Positions 26,703 through 34,563 of a stretch of DNA of 64,000 nucleotides are shown here, one piece after another. The stretch covers positions 62,001 through 126,000 of the forward strand of contig JACKFE010000001.1 of NCBI GenBank assembly GCA_020632635.1, read 5' to 3'. The position numbers and the translations under genes were made by a program. Under the pieces are notes generated by a model. The model was given only the letters and a program-made list of their open reading frames with translations, did not search any database and was not told the origin of the DNA. The stretch is from Nitrospiraceae bacterium. GTDB lineage: Bacteria; Nitrospirota; Nitrospiria; Nitrospirales; UBA8639. Positions within the stretch are counted from its first letter, which is position 1, and the number at the start of each line of letters is the position of its first letter.

Positions 26703-26723
26703 GATCCATTAAGAAAATGGATC
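26703..26723. other. Perfect hairpin GATCCATT-N5-AATGGATC
   Basis: 8-bp perfect arms with a 5-nt loop about 40 bp upstream of the DUF481 start and 170 bp past the end of the carbamoyltransferase gene. Either an operator in front of the barrel gene or a weak transcript end; no T tract follows on the minus strand. Confidence 0.3.
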
Positions 26724-26891
26724 TTCACGCATACGACCAGGAATTAAGGCTGAGGACTTCCGTTCGGCATGGAAGAAGCCGTTACTGTCCCACAGAACAT
26801 TGGCTCTTGCCAAGACTCGGCGCAACGCAATTGACAGGGAATCTCGCCTGAATGAATCCAGCACACAATCGATTGTGATGACACACGCATT

Positions 26892-27818
26892 TCAGGATCC
26901 AAGAAGCTTCACGAGAATAGCTTTTTCCGTATGCAGACGATTTTCTGCCTGATCAAAGACCACACTCTGGGGGCCATCAATGACCTCTGCGGTTTGCTCA
27001 TTTCCTCGCTGAGCCGGCAGACAATGCATGAAAATGGCTGTGGCACGAGCCTGTTTCATCAGTGCCTGGGTCACACGAAAGGGCTCTAAGAGCTGAAACC
27101 GCCTCTCATGTTCTTCGGCAGGAATATGGTAACTCATCCACGTATCGGTGTAGACCACCTCTGCATTCGCCACGGCACTCCAGGCATCATGCACGATGGA
27201 GATATGTGCTCCATGACGTTCGCCTATGGCTTTCGCCTCCTTGACGATTTCTTTCAAAGGGTGAAAAACCGGATCGTGTGGGCAGCCCACCGTCATATCC
27301 ATACCCAATTGAGAGCAGACTTGGAGAAGCGAATGCGTCACATTATTATTCCCATCACCGATATAGGCCACGCGGAGTCCTTGCAATGTTCCCTTTTTTT
27401 CTTGAATGGTGAATACATCGCCCAACGCCTGACAGGGATGCTCATAGTCGGTCAATCCATTAATAACTGGGACGGTCGCATAACGTCCCAACTCTTCCAT
27501 ATCGTCCCGCTTGAACATTCGGGCCATGATCCCCTGGACGTAACGCGAAGCTGTCCGTGCCGTATCGGCAAGGGTTTCCTTGCCGGCTCCAAGCGGGGAT
27601 CCACCCAAATCATAGAAAATTCCATGGCCACCCAGCTGCAACATGGCTGCCTCGAAAGAAATCCTGGTACGGAGAGAGGGTTTTTCAAAAATCATCAGGA
27701 GAATGCAACCCGCCAACGCATGAGTGTAATGGCTAGGATCCCGTTTTATCTGAGTGGCAAGCGCCAGAATCTCTTCTATCTGCTCCTTGGTCCAATCCGA
27801 CAACGAAAGTAAATGCAT
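26892..27818 (-). CDS. argF: Ornithine carbamoyltransferase-like protein
   Basis: 308 residues from ATG 27818 (AAGGAGGCTC upstream). The carbamoyl-phosphate loop KPSLRTRISFE, the GMARMF-like region, HPCQALGD, and HCLPAQRG are as in ornithine carbamoyltransferases. The amino-acid-binding loop reads DTWMSYHIPAEEH where classic enzymes have an SMG motif, so ornithine specificity is likely but not proven. Reaction: carbamoyl phosphate plus ornithine to citrulline, or reverse. Carbamate kinase follows upstream in the operon (14 bp gap), pointing to carbamoyl-phosphate catabolism or exchange. The symbol is by family. Confidence 0.85.
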   Translation of the reverse strand: MHLLSLSDWTKEQIEEILALATQIKRDPSHYTHALAGCILLMIFEKPSLRTRISFEAAMLQLGGHGIFYDLGGSPLGAGKETLADTARTASRYVQGIMARMFKRDDMEELGRYATVPVINGLTDYEHPCQALGDVFTIQEKKGTLQGLRVAYIGDGNNNVTHSLLQVCSQLGMDMTVGCPHDPVFHPLKEIVKEAKAIGERHGAHISIVHDAWSAVANAEVVYTDTWMSYHIPAEEHERRFQLLEPFRVTQALMKQARATAIFMHCLPAQRGNEQTAEVIDGPQSVVFDQAENRLHTEKAILVKLLGS

Positions 27819-27832
27819 ACCTTGAGCCTCCT

Positions 27833-28774
27833 TCAGGCCGGAATCATCTGTGTACCCGTCCGGCCTTCAAATCCCTCAAGGGCTTTTTCTGTGTGTGTGA
27901 TGGTGAATTGCCGCCCACCATGCTCAAGAAAATACACCCCGGCCTCAATTTTTGGCCCCATACTCCCTGGAGCAAAGTGCCCTTCTGCTAAGTATCGCTT
28001 TGCGTCTTCCACAGTTATTCTCTCCAAGTTTTTTTCTCGAGGAGAACGAAAATGAAGTTTGGCAAACTCCACCGATGTCAAATCCAGAATCCGTTCCACG
28101 CCAATGGCCACGGCCAATTGACTAGAGGCCAGGTCTTTATCCACGACGGCCTCAATCCCGGTCAGCATTCCGTCGGTATCGGCACTGACCGGAATGCCAC
28201 CGCCGCCCACCGCAATAACGATCACACCCTCATCAAATAGACGGCGAATCATCTCCGTCTCGATAATATGGAGTGGAGCTGGAGACGGCACCGCTCGACG
28301 AAACCCCTGTGAGGGGTCCTCTGTCAAAGACCACCCCTTGCTTTTCAGCTCCAACAGCTGTTCCCTGGCATAAAAAGGACCAATCGGTTTGGAAGGATTC
28401 ACCAACTTAGGATCATGTCGATCCACAACCGTCCGGCAAAGCAAGGTGGCCACACCCCGGATAATCCCTGCTTGGCGAAGCAGATTCTCCAAGGATTGCT
28501 GAATGAGATAGCCGGTTTCCCCTTGGGATTGCGCCACACACACATCTAAAGGAAGATCATAGGCCTGCCCCCGAGCAGCCTCCACACGAATCAGGATATG
28601 TCCGACCTGAGGTCCATTGCCGTGGGTGACCACGATCTGACACCCACGCTGAATTAACGGGACAATTCCAATTAAGGCACGGTGGAGATTCGCTGTTTGC
28701 TCCGCAACAGTCCCCTGCTGTCCAACCTGCACCAGAGCGTTGCCGCCCAGCGCGACCAGAATTCGTTCAGCCAT
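27833..28774 (-). CDS. arcC: Carbamate kinase
   Basis: 313 residues from ATG 28774, which overlaps the upstream gene's end by 8 nt. Signature blocks of the amino-acid kinase fold: ILVALGGNALVQ, VVTHGNGPQVGHIL, QSQGETGYLIQQ, VIVIAVGGGGIPV, VVDKDLASSQLA and HFAPGSMGPKIEA. It interconverts carbamoyl phosphate plus ADP with ATP plus carbamate. With the carbamoyltransferase it forms the ATP-yielding half of arginine/citrulline-type catabolism; no arginine deiminase gene is in the window. Confidence 0.94.
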   Translation of the reverse strand: MAERILVALGGNALVQVGQQGTVAEQTANLHRALIGIVPLIQRGCQIVVTHGNGPQVGHILIRVEAARGQAYDLPLDVCVAQSQGETGYLIQQSLENLLRQAGIIRGVATLLCRTVVDRHDPKLVNPSKPIGPFYAREQLLELKSKGWSLTEDPSQGFRRAVPSPAPLHIIETEMIRRLFDEGVIVIAVGGGGIPVSADTDGMLTGIEAVVDKDLASSQLAVAIGVERILDLTSVEFAKLHFRSPREKNLERITVEDAKRYLAEGHFAPGSMGPKIEAGVYFLEHGGRQFTITHTEKALEGFEGRTGTQMIPA

Positions 28775-30101
28775 GACGCTTCGCCTTGACCAGGACATCC
28801 TCCAACACTTCGGCTAAATCCGGCTTCCCCACTTCTTCAAACTCATAGGTCACACGACTAATGGGCGTCCTGATCGCCATCACTCGGCTCAAATCCACTG
28901 GTGTCGCCACCAACACCAGGTCACAGGGGATTCGTTTAATGGTCTCTTCCAGTTCGTGAATTTGTTGTGGCCCATACCCCATAGCCGGAAGAAGCGGGCC
29001 AATATGCGGATACATAGAGAAAGCCTGTTTGATGCTGCCAACGGCAAATGGACGGGGATCGACTAATTCCGCAGCTCCAAATTTTCGGGCAGCCAACACT
29101 CCTGCCCCAAAACTCATCCCTCCATGAGTCAGTGTCGGCCCATCTTCCACCACGAGAATACGAGCGCCACGAATCGGCTCGGGCAAATCGACCCTTATGG
29201 ACATGACTGAATCGATCACCTTGGCAGAAGAGTTCGCAGCAGCAATCCGTGCACGAACCGCATCGACGTGTTCTTTCGACGCACTATCCAGTTTGGTCAG
29301 CACCAGCACATCGGCACGTAACAGATTGACTTCCCCGGGGAAATAGGCCTCCTCATGACCGGCCCGATGGGGATCCACTAGGACGATTTCCAGATCTGAC
29401 CGGAAAAACGGAAGATCATTATTCCCTCCATCCCACACAATGACATCCGCCTCTCCCTCCGCCTGTCTTAAAATTGCGTCATAATCTACCCCGGCATAAA
29501 CCAGATTCCCTCGCCGGATATGCGGTTCATACTCCTCCCGTTCCTCAATTGTACAATTCGCGGCGGCCATATCATCGAGAGTCGCAAATCGTTGTACCGC
29601 CTGCTTGGCAAGGTCTCCATACGGCATAGGGTGCCGAACCACAGCCACACGGAGTCCCGCGGCTTTGAGAAGACCAGCCACTTTTCTGGCCACTGGGCTT
29701 TTGCCGGCACCTGTTCGAACGGCACAGATGGAGATAACCGGTTTATGTGACACCAACATGGTCGCTTTGCCACCCAGGAGACGAAAATCGGCCCCACAGG
29801 CCACCACCCGTGAGGCCTTGTGCATCACGTCCAGATGAGCAATATCGCTGTAACTGAATACCACTTGATCTACATTATGATTCTGAATAAGGGCTTCCAC
29901 ATCAGTCTCTGGCCGAATCGGAATCCCTTCAGGATATAATTTTCCTGCCAGTACCGATGGGTACTGACGTCCCTCAATATTGGGAATTTGCGCCGCGGTA
30001 AAGGCCACAACTTCATACGCAGGATTGTCACGGAACACCACATTGAAATTATGAAAGTCGCGGCCTGCTGCCCCCATAATCAGAACTTTCGCTGGCTTCA
30101 T
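28767..30101 (-). CDS. Cyclic 2,3-diphosphoglycerate synthetase-like P-loop protein
   Basis: 444 residues from ATG 30101 (GGAGTGGG upstream; ATG 30113 possible). Residues 3-100 look like a Rossmann domain (KVLIMGAAGRDFHNFN). A P-loop-like region VRTGAGKSPVARKV near 135-150 is followed by VIVWDGGNNDLPF, VLTKLDSASKEH and HGGMSFGAGVLAARKFG. This is the profile of cPGS-type proteins, often labelled GTPase. In bacteria the genuine 2,3-cDPG product is doubtful; its steady companionship with carbamate kinase and carbamoyltransferase suggests a role with carboxylate-phosphate or carbamoyl metabolism. First gene of the three-gene operon. Confidence 0.8.
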   Translation of the reverse strand: MKPAKVLIMGAAGRDFHNFNVVFRDNPAYEVVAFTAAQIPNIEGRQYPSVLAGKLYPEGIPIRPETDVEALIQNHNVDQVVFSYSDIAHLDVMHKASRVVACGADFRLLGGKATMLVSHKPVISICAVRTGAGKSPVARKVAGLLKAAGLRVAVVRHPMPYGDLAKQAVQRFATLDDMAAANCTIEEREEYEPHIRRGNLVYAGVDYDAILRQAEGEADVIVWDGGNNDLPFFRSDLEIVLVDPHRAGHEEAYFPGEVNLLRADVLVLTKLDSASKEHVDAVRARIAAANSSAKVIDSVMSIRVDLPEPIRGARILVVEDGPTLTHGGMSFGAGVLAARKFGAAELVDPRPFAVGSIKQAFSMYPHIGPLLPAMGYGPQQIHELEETIKRIPCDLVLVATPVDLSRVMAIRTPISRVTYEFEEVGKPDLAEVLEDVLVKAKRHG

Positions 30102-30282
30102 CACCCACTCCATGTTGTTTCCCAAACCATAGCAATTTCTTTGTTCTTCCGACCAGCAACCGATTTCACTCTACATCTCTCTCGCCTCCCCGCCATCCCA
30201 AGAAAGCCAGCGTTACAATCCCAATAAAATCGGTTATCATGACCCCCGCACCCGATTATCGTCTCCTGGAGACCTCTACCCA

Positions 30283-30561
30283 ATGGTTCGCATCACTCGC
30301 ATTGTTCTCGATGTGCTGAAGCCCCATAATCCTAACGCCTTGGACTTCACCACAGCCATCTCGGAACAACTACCGGGATGTCGAATCAAGCTGACCGTCA
30401 CAGCCATGGATGAAAAAACTGAAACCGTCGTGCTCGTTGCCGAGGGGGCACATGTCCTTTTTCCCCTTATTTCCGAAGTCATTAGTTCCCTGGGCGGATC
30501 GATACATAGCATCGATGAGGTCGAAGTAGACAATGGACCTCCCGATGTTGAGCCTCATTAA
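30283..30561 (+). CDS. DUF211-family protein
   Basis: 92 residues, the standard family length. It starts MVRITRIVLDVLKPHNPNALDF and ends VHSIDEVE-like (GGSIHSIDEVEV), matching the ferredoxin-like DUF211 fold. The family is mostly archaeal with some bacterial members, and in several genomes precedes a VIT1/CCC1 transporter, as here (15 bp gap). Archaeal homologues form metal-bound oligomers; function in vivo is unknown. Divergent from the cPGS-like operon. Confidence 0.88.
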   Translation: MVRITRIVLDVLKPHNPNALDFTTAISEQLPGCRIKLTVTAMDEKTETVVLVAEGAHVLFPLISEVISSLGGSIHSIDEVEVDNGPPDVEPH

Positions 30562-30576
30562 CGGGTTGCCTCCCTG

Positions 30577-31152
30577 ATGGAACAACTGCTTTGGCTGCTC
30601 AATATCACCCGCTCCCATGTCATCGCTCGCCGATATTTTGTGGTCAACGGATTTGACGGGGCTCTCACGATGTTGGGACTGCTGGTAGGATTTTATGTGA
30701 GTGAGAATGTCAGGCTACCAGTGGTCACCAATGCCTGCCTGGGAGTGGCCATTGCCTTAGGCATGAGCGGAGTCAGCAGTGCGTATATCAGCGAGGCTGC
30801 GGAAAAACAGCGGGAATTAAGGGAATTGGAAAGAGCGATGGTCTCTGACCTGGGGCAATCCGCTTACGGTCAGGCTGCACGCTTGCTTCCCATGGTGATC
30901 GCATTCGTGAATGGTATGGCACCGTTGATCATCTCCTTGATCATTCTTCTTCCCTTATGGCTGGCGCCCTCCGTGGAACTCTTCAATCATTTTCCTCTGG
31001 AATCGGCCTTTGCGATGGCCTTACTCACCATTTTCTTGCTGGGCGTGTATTTGGGACACATCAGCCAGACCTTCTGGCTCTGGGCCGGACTCCAAACCCT
31101 CGTCATCGCGGCAGCAACCACCGGCTTGATCTTCATCCTCAGTCCAGGCTAA
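30577..31152 (+). CDS. VIT1/CCC1-family membrane transporter
   Basis: 191 residues with about five membrane helices. The first carries the family core RRYFVVNGFDGALTMLGLLVGF, followed by ALGMSGVSSAYISEAAEKQRELRELERA, the cytosolic metal-binding helix region. VIT1/CCC1 proteins export Fe2+ or Mn2+ from the cytosol. Here the cytosolic loop is short and Glu-rich (AEKQRELRELERA), fitting metal capture. Probably translated together with DUF211, which may regulate or chaperone it. Confidence 0.85.
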   Translation: MEQLLWLLNITRSHVIARRYFVVNGFDGALTMLGLLVGFYVSENVRLPVVTNACLGVAIALGMSGVSSAYISEAAEKQRELRELERAMVSDLGQSAYGQAARLLPMVIAFVNGMAPLIISLIILLPLWLAPSVELFNHFPLESAFAMALLTIFLLGVYLGHISQTFWLWAGLQTLVIAAATTGLIFILSPG

Positions 31153-31232
31153 AAACTATAGGCATGCCTCTGATCCCGACAATCTCTCTCTAAATTCTTT
31201 CTTCACATTCGCCGCCATCTCATGCGATCAGC

Positions 31233-31262
31233 TAGGACTCGCGACCACCATAAGGAGTCCTA
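31233..31262. other. Inverted repeat TAGGACTC-N14-GAGTCCTA
   Basis: Perfect 8-bp arms with a 14-nt loop about 80 bp past the VIT1 stop and 190 bp before the next gene. It may be the transcript end of the DUF211-VIT1 operon or a regulator site. Its arms recall the CTAGGA half-site near 2623-5183, but spacing differs. Confidence 0.3.
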
Positions 31263-31448
31263 AACCGGCTTATCATCAAAAAAGGTCCACACGTTAAAAT
31301 GGTCAGATACCAATATTTCCCCCATTTTGGGATTGAAAAACAGAAGACCAAGCTGGGAATATGAAAGACTCACTTTGGGAACAGAAGAATTTGTTCTGAC
31401 CAGCCAGGAAGGCTTCACATTCTATCGGTTCACACAAGGAGGACGTTC

Positions 31449-31847
31449 ATGTCTCGGTTCATCTACACAACGACGCTTTGTCTGGCATTGGCCTTTTCAT
31501 TCTCCATTCTTATACCAGGCACGGGGAGAGCGGCCACCCTGGTCACGACTCATGGGACTTCGCAGGCTATGACTCCTGCGCATGATACGGATGATGCGAG
31601 TTTCCTCCCCATCCTCACTTCAGGCCCCATGGTGGAACAAGGAAAGAAAAAGAAGAAAAAACCCAAACCGATTGTCACACCAAAATGTGGAGACATTGAA
31701 CAGATTTGCGGAACCCCCGGAGATGCCCGTTGGTGTACATGCAAGGAAGGCGGTTCTCAAAGGACCGTCCAGTGCGGCTGCAAGGGAGGCGGTGGTGTAT
31801 CCACTAGTCCGCAAACTCCCCCACGGACTCAAGGAGAGGGATTTTAA
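31449..31847 (+). CDS. Exported Cys-rich hypothetical protein
   Basis: 132 residues from ATG 31449 after AAGGAGGACG. Signal peptide 1-29 (LALAFSFSILIPGTGRA). A basic run GKKKKKKPKP (about 65-74) separates it from a Cys-rich C-terminus with six cysteines (CGDIEQIC, WCTCKEGG, CGCKGG) suited to three disulfides or metal binding. A low-complexity PQTPPRTQ tail follows. No family recognised. Periplasmic or surface location is inferred from the signal peptide. Confidence 0.6.
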   Translation: MSRFIYTTTLCLALAFSFSILIPGTGRAATLVTTHGTSQAMTPAHDTDDASFLPILTSGPMVEQGKKKKKKPKPIVTPKCGDIEQICGTPGDARWCTCKEGGSQRTVQCGCKGGGGVSTSPQTPPRTQGEGF

Positions 31848-32078
31848 GTATCCCCCGATCGCACTGAGTGGAAGGGCTTTTCATGGTTAGAGCAAGCGCC
31901 ATGGGATACCCATAAAGCCACATTTCCGGCATCCCCGGAATCAGGAGAAAATGGAGATGGCCTCGTCTGGCTCCCTCTTCATAAATATGATATGAACTGA
32001 ACTAATGCTCATGGAATGGCCCAGAGACTTGTAATTTCACTACATCCATCAGGATCTTTGGTGAACAAGGAGAACACC

Positions 32079-33575
32079 TTGAAAAGATTTGATATGCTCA
32101 CCACCGTTCTTTTACTGATCGCGTGTCTGCTTCCTGCCCCAAGTTTCGCTCAAATGCGGGAATTTGAACAGAATATGTCGAAACTGCAGATCAAGTTGCC
32201 GCCGAGTATTTTCGATGGCACATCCCTTTCAATTTCCACCTATGAAGAGCTCCAGCAGATCAAGCAATTCGGGGTCAACTATAATTCCTTCTTACAGAAA
32301 GCGATCACCTCGTGGGAACAACTCGGCAGAGGCCAAAACCAGGAACGCCGGGAAAAACTGATGACTCACCAAGCGTATCTGAATGCACTGGTGAAGGCCT
32401 ACAAAATGAAGGAACAAGAGATTCAACGGCCAATCGACATCAAACCCGTGACGGCCAAAGCAATCACGTTGCAGGAGATTTATATCGGACCGGATGTTTC
32501 AAAAGACCAGCCGGTTCTTCTGGATACTCTTGGCCAGTACGATACCTTGGTTCAGGCTTACGGACATCCCGGCACCAAGGCCAAACCCACTCGTTGGAGT
32601 GCGCAACTTCGGTTTTATGTCAAATATCAGGACATTGCTCCTGACGATACCATTATGATTGAAGTGTTCAAGGATGATAAGAGCTTGGGCAAACCCACAT
32701 CCTGTCAATCAAAACCTGCCTATACGCTCACAGAAGCCCATCTGGCCTATTACCAATGCGAGGCCCCTTCCGACCGGGATTTCGACAAACTCTTCACGAC
32801 GAGCGGCACCCACACCATCAAACTCACCTATAAAAAACCGATCGAAGGCATCGAGTTCAAAGATTTTGCCAGTCTGAGACTGCAGGTTATCGAGGCCAAG
32901 CAAGGCGCGGCCAACTCTCCGTCTTTAAAATGGCAAACGGATCACGACATGAAGCTGGCCGTATCCACAATCGAGGAGGAAATTCCTCACTCAACGCCTT
33001 CTGATGGAGGGATTCGATCGGCCATCGAGTTGGCTTATCAAAAAAATGAGGCCGCGGTAACCATCCGAACATGGTTTAAAAAAGATAAGGGTTATCATCC
33101 AACGAAAATAGCTTGTCTCTACAACGGCAAACGCATCGATGAAGCCGAAGGCATGAAAGGCAGCGAATACAGTTCTTGGACATATCTCAAACAAGGCTCG
33201 CCCGAAAGAGAAGACGCCCAATGGACACAATATTACTATCAACTGTTTGCGTTACACCCCCGCCCCAATCCTGATGGGAGCAAAGGATCCTACTCACAGC
33301 CACAATTCTATTTGAACGAGAATCCCGGAGAATACCGGTGCGTCATCACGGGAGACGGAGACGTGATGAAAGAATTATTTTTCACGGTTGGGCCCGATGG
33401 ACATCTTGTCAAACCGGCCTGCCAGCTCCAATCCATGAATACGCTCCACACCGTGACCTTGCTGGCGTCTAAAGAGCACCAACTCTCCACCGTCCCATAC
33501 GACAAAGACATTGGGAAAAAATGGGGATATGAAGGCCGAGTCACTTGGCAAGACGGGTGTCCTCCCACAAAATAG
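32079..33575 (+). CDS. Large exported hypothetical protein
   Basis: 498 residues. TTG 32079 is chosen because AAGGAG lies seven bases upstream and gives a proper signal peptide (KRFDMLTTVLLLIACLLPAPSFAQ area). After a helical N-terminal part (residues 25-140) come two beta-rich stretches: one with RWSAQLRFYVKYQDIAPDDTIMIEVF and one near the C-terminus (EYRCVITGDGDVMKELFFTV), suggesting Ig-like or adhesin-type folds. Six or so cysteines in the second half could form disulfides. No catalytic motif or family was recognised. It is convergent with the universal stress protein. Confidence 0.55.
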   Translation: MKRFDMLTTVLLLIACLLPAPSFAQMREFEQNMSKLQIKLPPSIFDGTSLSISTYEELQQIKQFGVNYNSFLQKAITSWEQLGRGQNQERREKLMTHQAYLNALVKAYKMKEQEIQRPIDIKPVTAKAITLQEIYIGPDVSKDQPVLLDTLGQYDTLVQAYGHPGTKAKPTRWSAQLRFYVKYQDIAPDDTIMIEVFKDDKSLGKPTSCQSKPAYTLTEAHLAYYQCEAPSDRDFDKLFTTSGTHTIKLTYKKPIEGIEFKDFASLRLQVIEAKQGAANSPSLKWQTDHDMKLAVSTIEEEIPHSTPSDGGIRSAIELAYQKNEAAVTIRTWFKKDKGYHPTKIACLYNGKRIDEAEGMKGSEYSSWTYLKQGSPEREDAQWTQYYYQLFALHPRPNPDGSKGSYSQPQFYLNENPGEYRCVITGDGDVMKELFFTVGPDGHLVKPACQLQSMNTLHTVTLLASKEHQLSTVPYDKDIGKKWGYEGRVTWQDGCPPTK

Positions 33576-33638
33576 TGGGGGAACACAAAGAGACTGGTGG
33601 GTGTGCACCTTTGAAGATCGCAATCACCCACTCAGGCT

Positions 33639-34511
33639 TCAGCGGACAATGAGCACGGAACAGGAAGCATGTTCAAGGATTTTCTGAGAAACACTTCCGA
33701 GCAGAAACCGCTTCATCCCTTTGAGGCCCCTGGCTCCCACGACAATTAATTGGATCTCATGCTGTATGGCTGATTCGAGGATAACCTGAGGGGGATCGCC
33801 ACATTTCCATTCATAGTTCACCGTATATGGGTTATGCTGAAATCCCATAGCGACTTTATGCAGAAAGGTTTCCCCTTGGCTTTTGGCTGATGCCGTATTG
33901 GGAGCCACACAGGCGGATTTAGCCACTGAGGCCAATAGACTCGAAGGTGGCGGCGCCCAGACCATCTCGATCATGACATGAGAGGGACTCTTCAACGGAA
34001 ACTTCCCCAAAAATTGAGCGGCAGCGCTCGAAGCCTCCGATCCATCCACCGCTAGCAAAATGCGGTCAAGAGCAGGGTAGTCTTCCTTGCAGACCAGAAC
34101 CGAGCAGGGCGCATAGGTGGCCACTTTTTGCGATACGCCCCCCAACAGAAACATGGCAGATCCCGTCATTCCCCGATGTCCAAGTAAAATAAGATCAACC
34201 TGCTGCTCCTCAGCCGTTTGAATGATGCATTCGGCAGGATCCCCATTATCCGCAATTAATTGGATTTTTCGTGCAAACGGAAGGAGTTCATCCCGAGTGT
34301 CGTGCAGAATATGTTGCGACAACCTGGCGATTTCCTTCCGGTAGCTCTCAACGTCACTTTCCGAACATGCCGAGGACAGATAAGCATGTTTCAAGGCCGG
34401 AACATCCACCACATAGAGGATGAACAGGTTCATCTCCCCTGATAGATGCTTCACCATTTGCACAGCATGCTTGGCATGGGAGGATGAATCCACAGCAAGC
34501 AAAATGGTCAT
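33639..34511 (-). CDS. Tandem universal stress protein (two UspA domains)
   Basis: 290 residues from ATG 34511 (GCAGGTGTG upstream). Domain 1 (1-145): MTILLAVDSSSHAKHAV, then the ATP-binding LLGHRGMTGSAMFLLGGVSQKV. Domain 2 (150-290): RILLAVDGSEASSAAAQF and VGARGLKGMKRFLLGSVSQKIL with the G-2x-G-9x-G(S) nucleotide motif complete in both halves. Such tandem forms are cytosolic stress regulators that bind ATP. It lies 52 bp downstream of the FHA-protease gene on the same strand. Confidence 0.92.
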   Translation of the reverse strand: MTILLAVDSSSHAKHAVQMVKHLSGEMNLFILYVVDVPALKHAYLSSACSESDVESYRKEIARLSQHILHDTRDELLPFARKIQLIADNGDPAECIIQTAEEQQVDLILLGHRGMTGSAMFLLGGVSQKVATYAPCSVLVCKEDYPALDRILLAVDGSEASSAAAQFLGKFPLKSPSHVMIEMVWAPPPSSLLASVAKSACVAPNTASAKSQGETFLHKVAMGFQHNPYTVNYEWKCGDPPQVILESAIQHEIQLIVVGARGLKGMKRFLLGSVSQKILEHASCSVLIVR

Positions 34512-34563
34512 GATGGTCACACCTGCTTTCTCCAATAGACTTCAGCGCCGGTTGAGTCTTGCC

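Noticed and set aside
33576..33638. GGTGTGCACC mini-palindrome as a terminator between convergent genes
   Set aside because: Stem is only 4 bp with no loop of normal size and no T tract.
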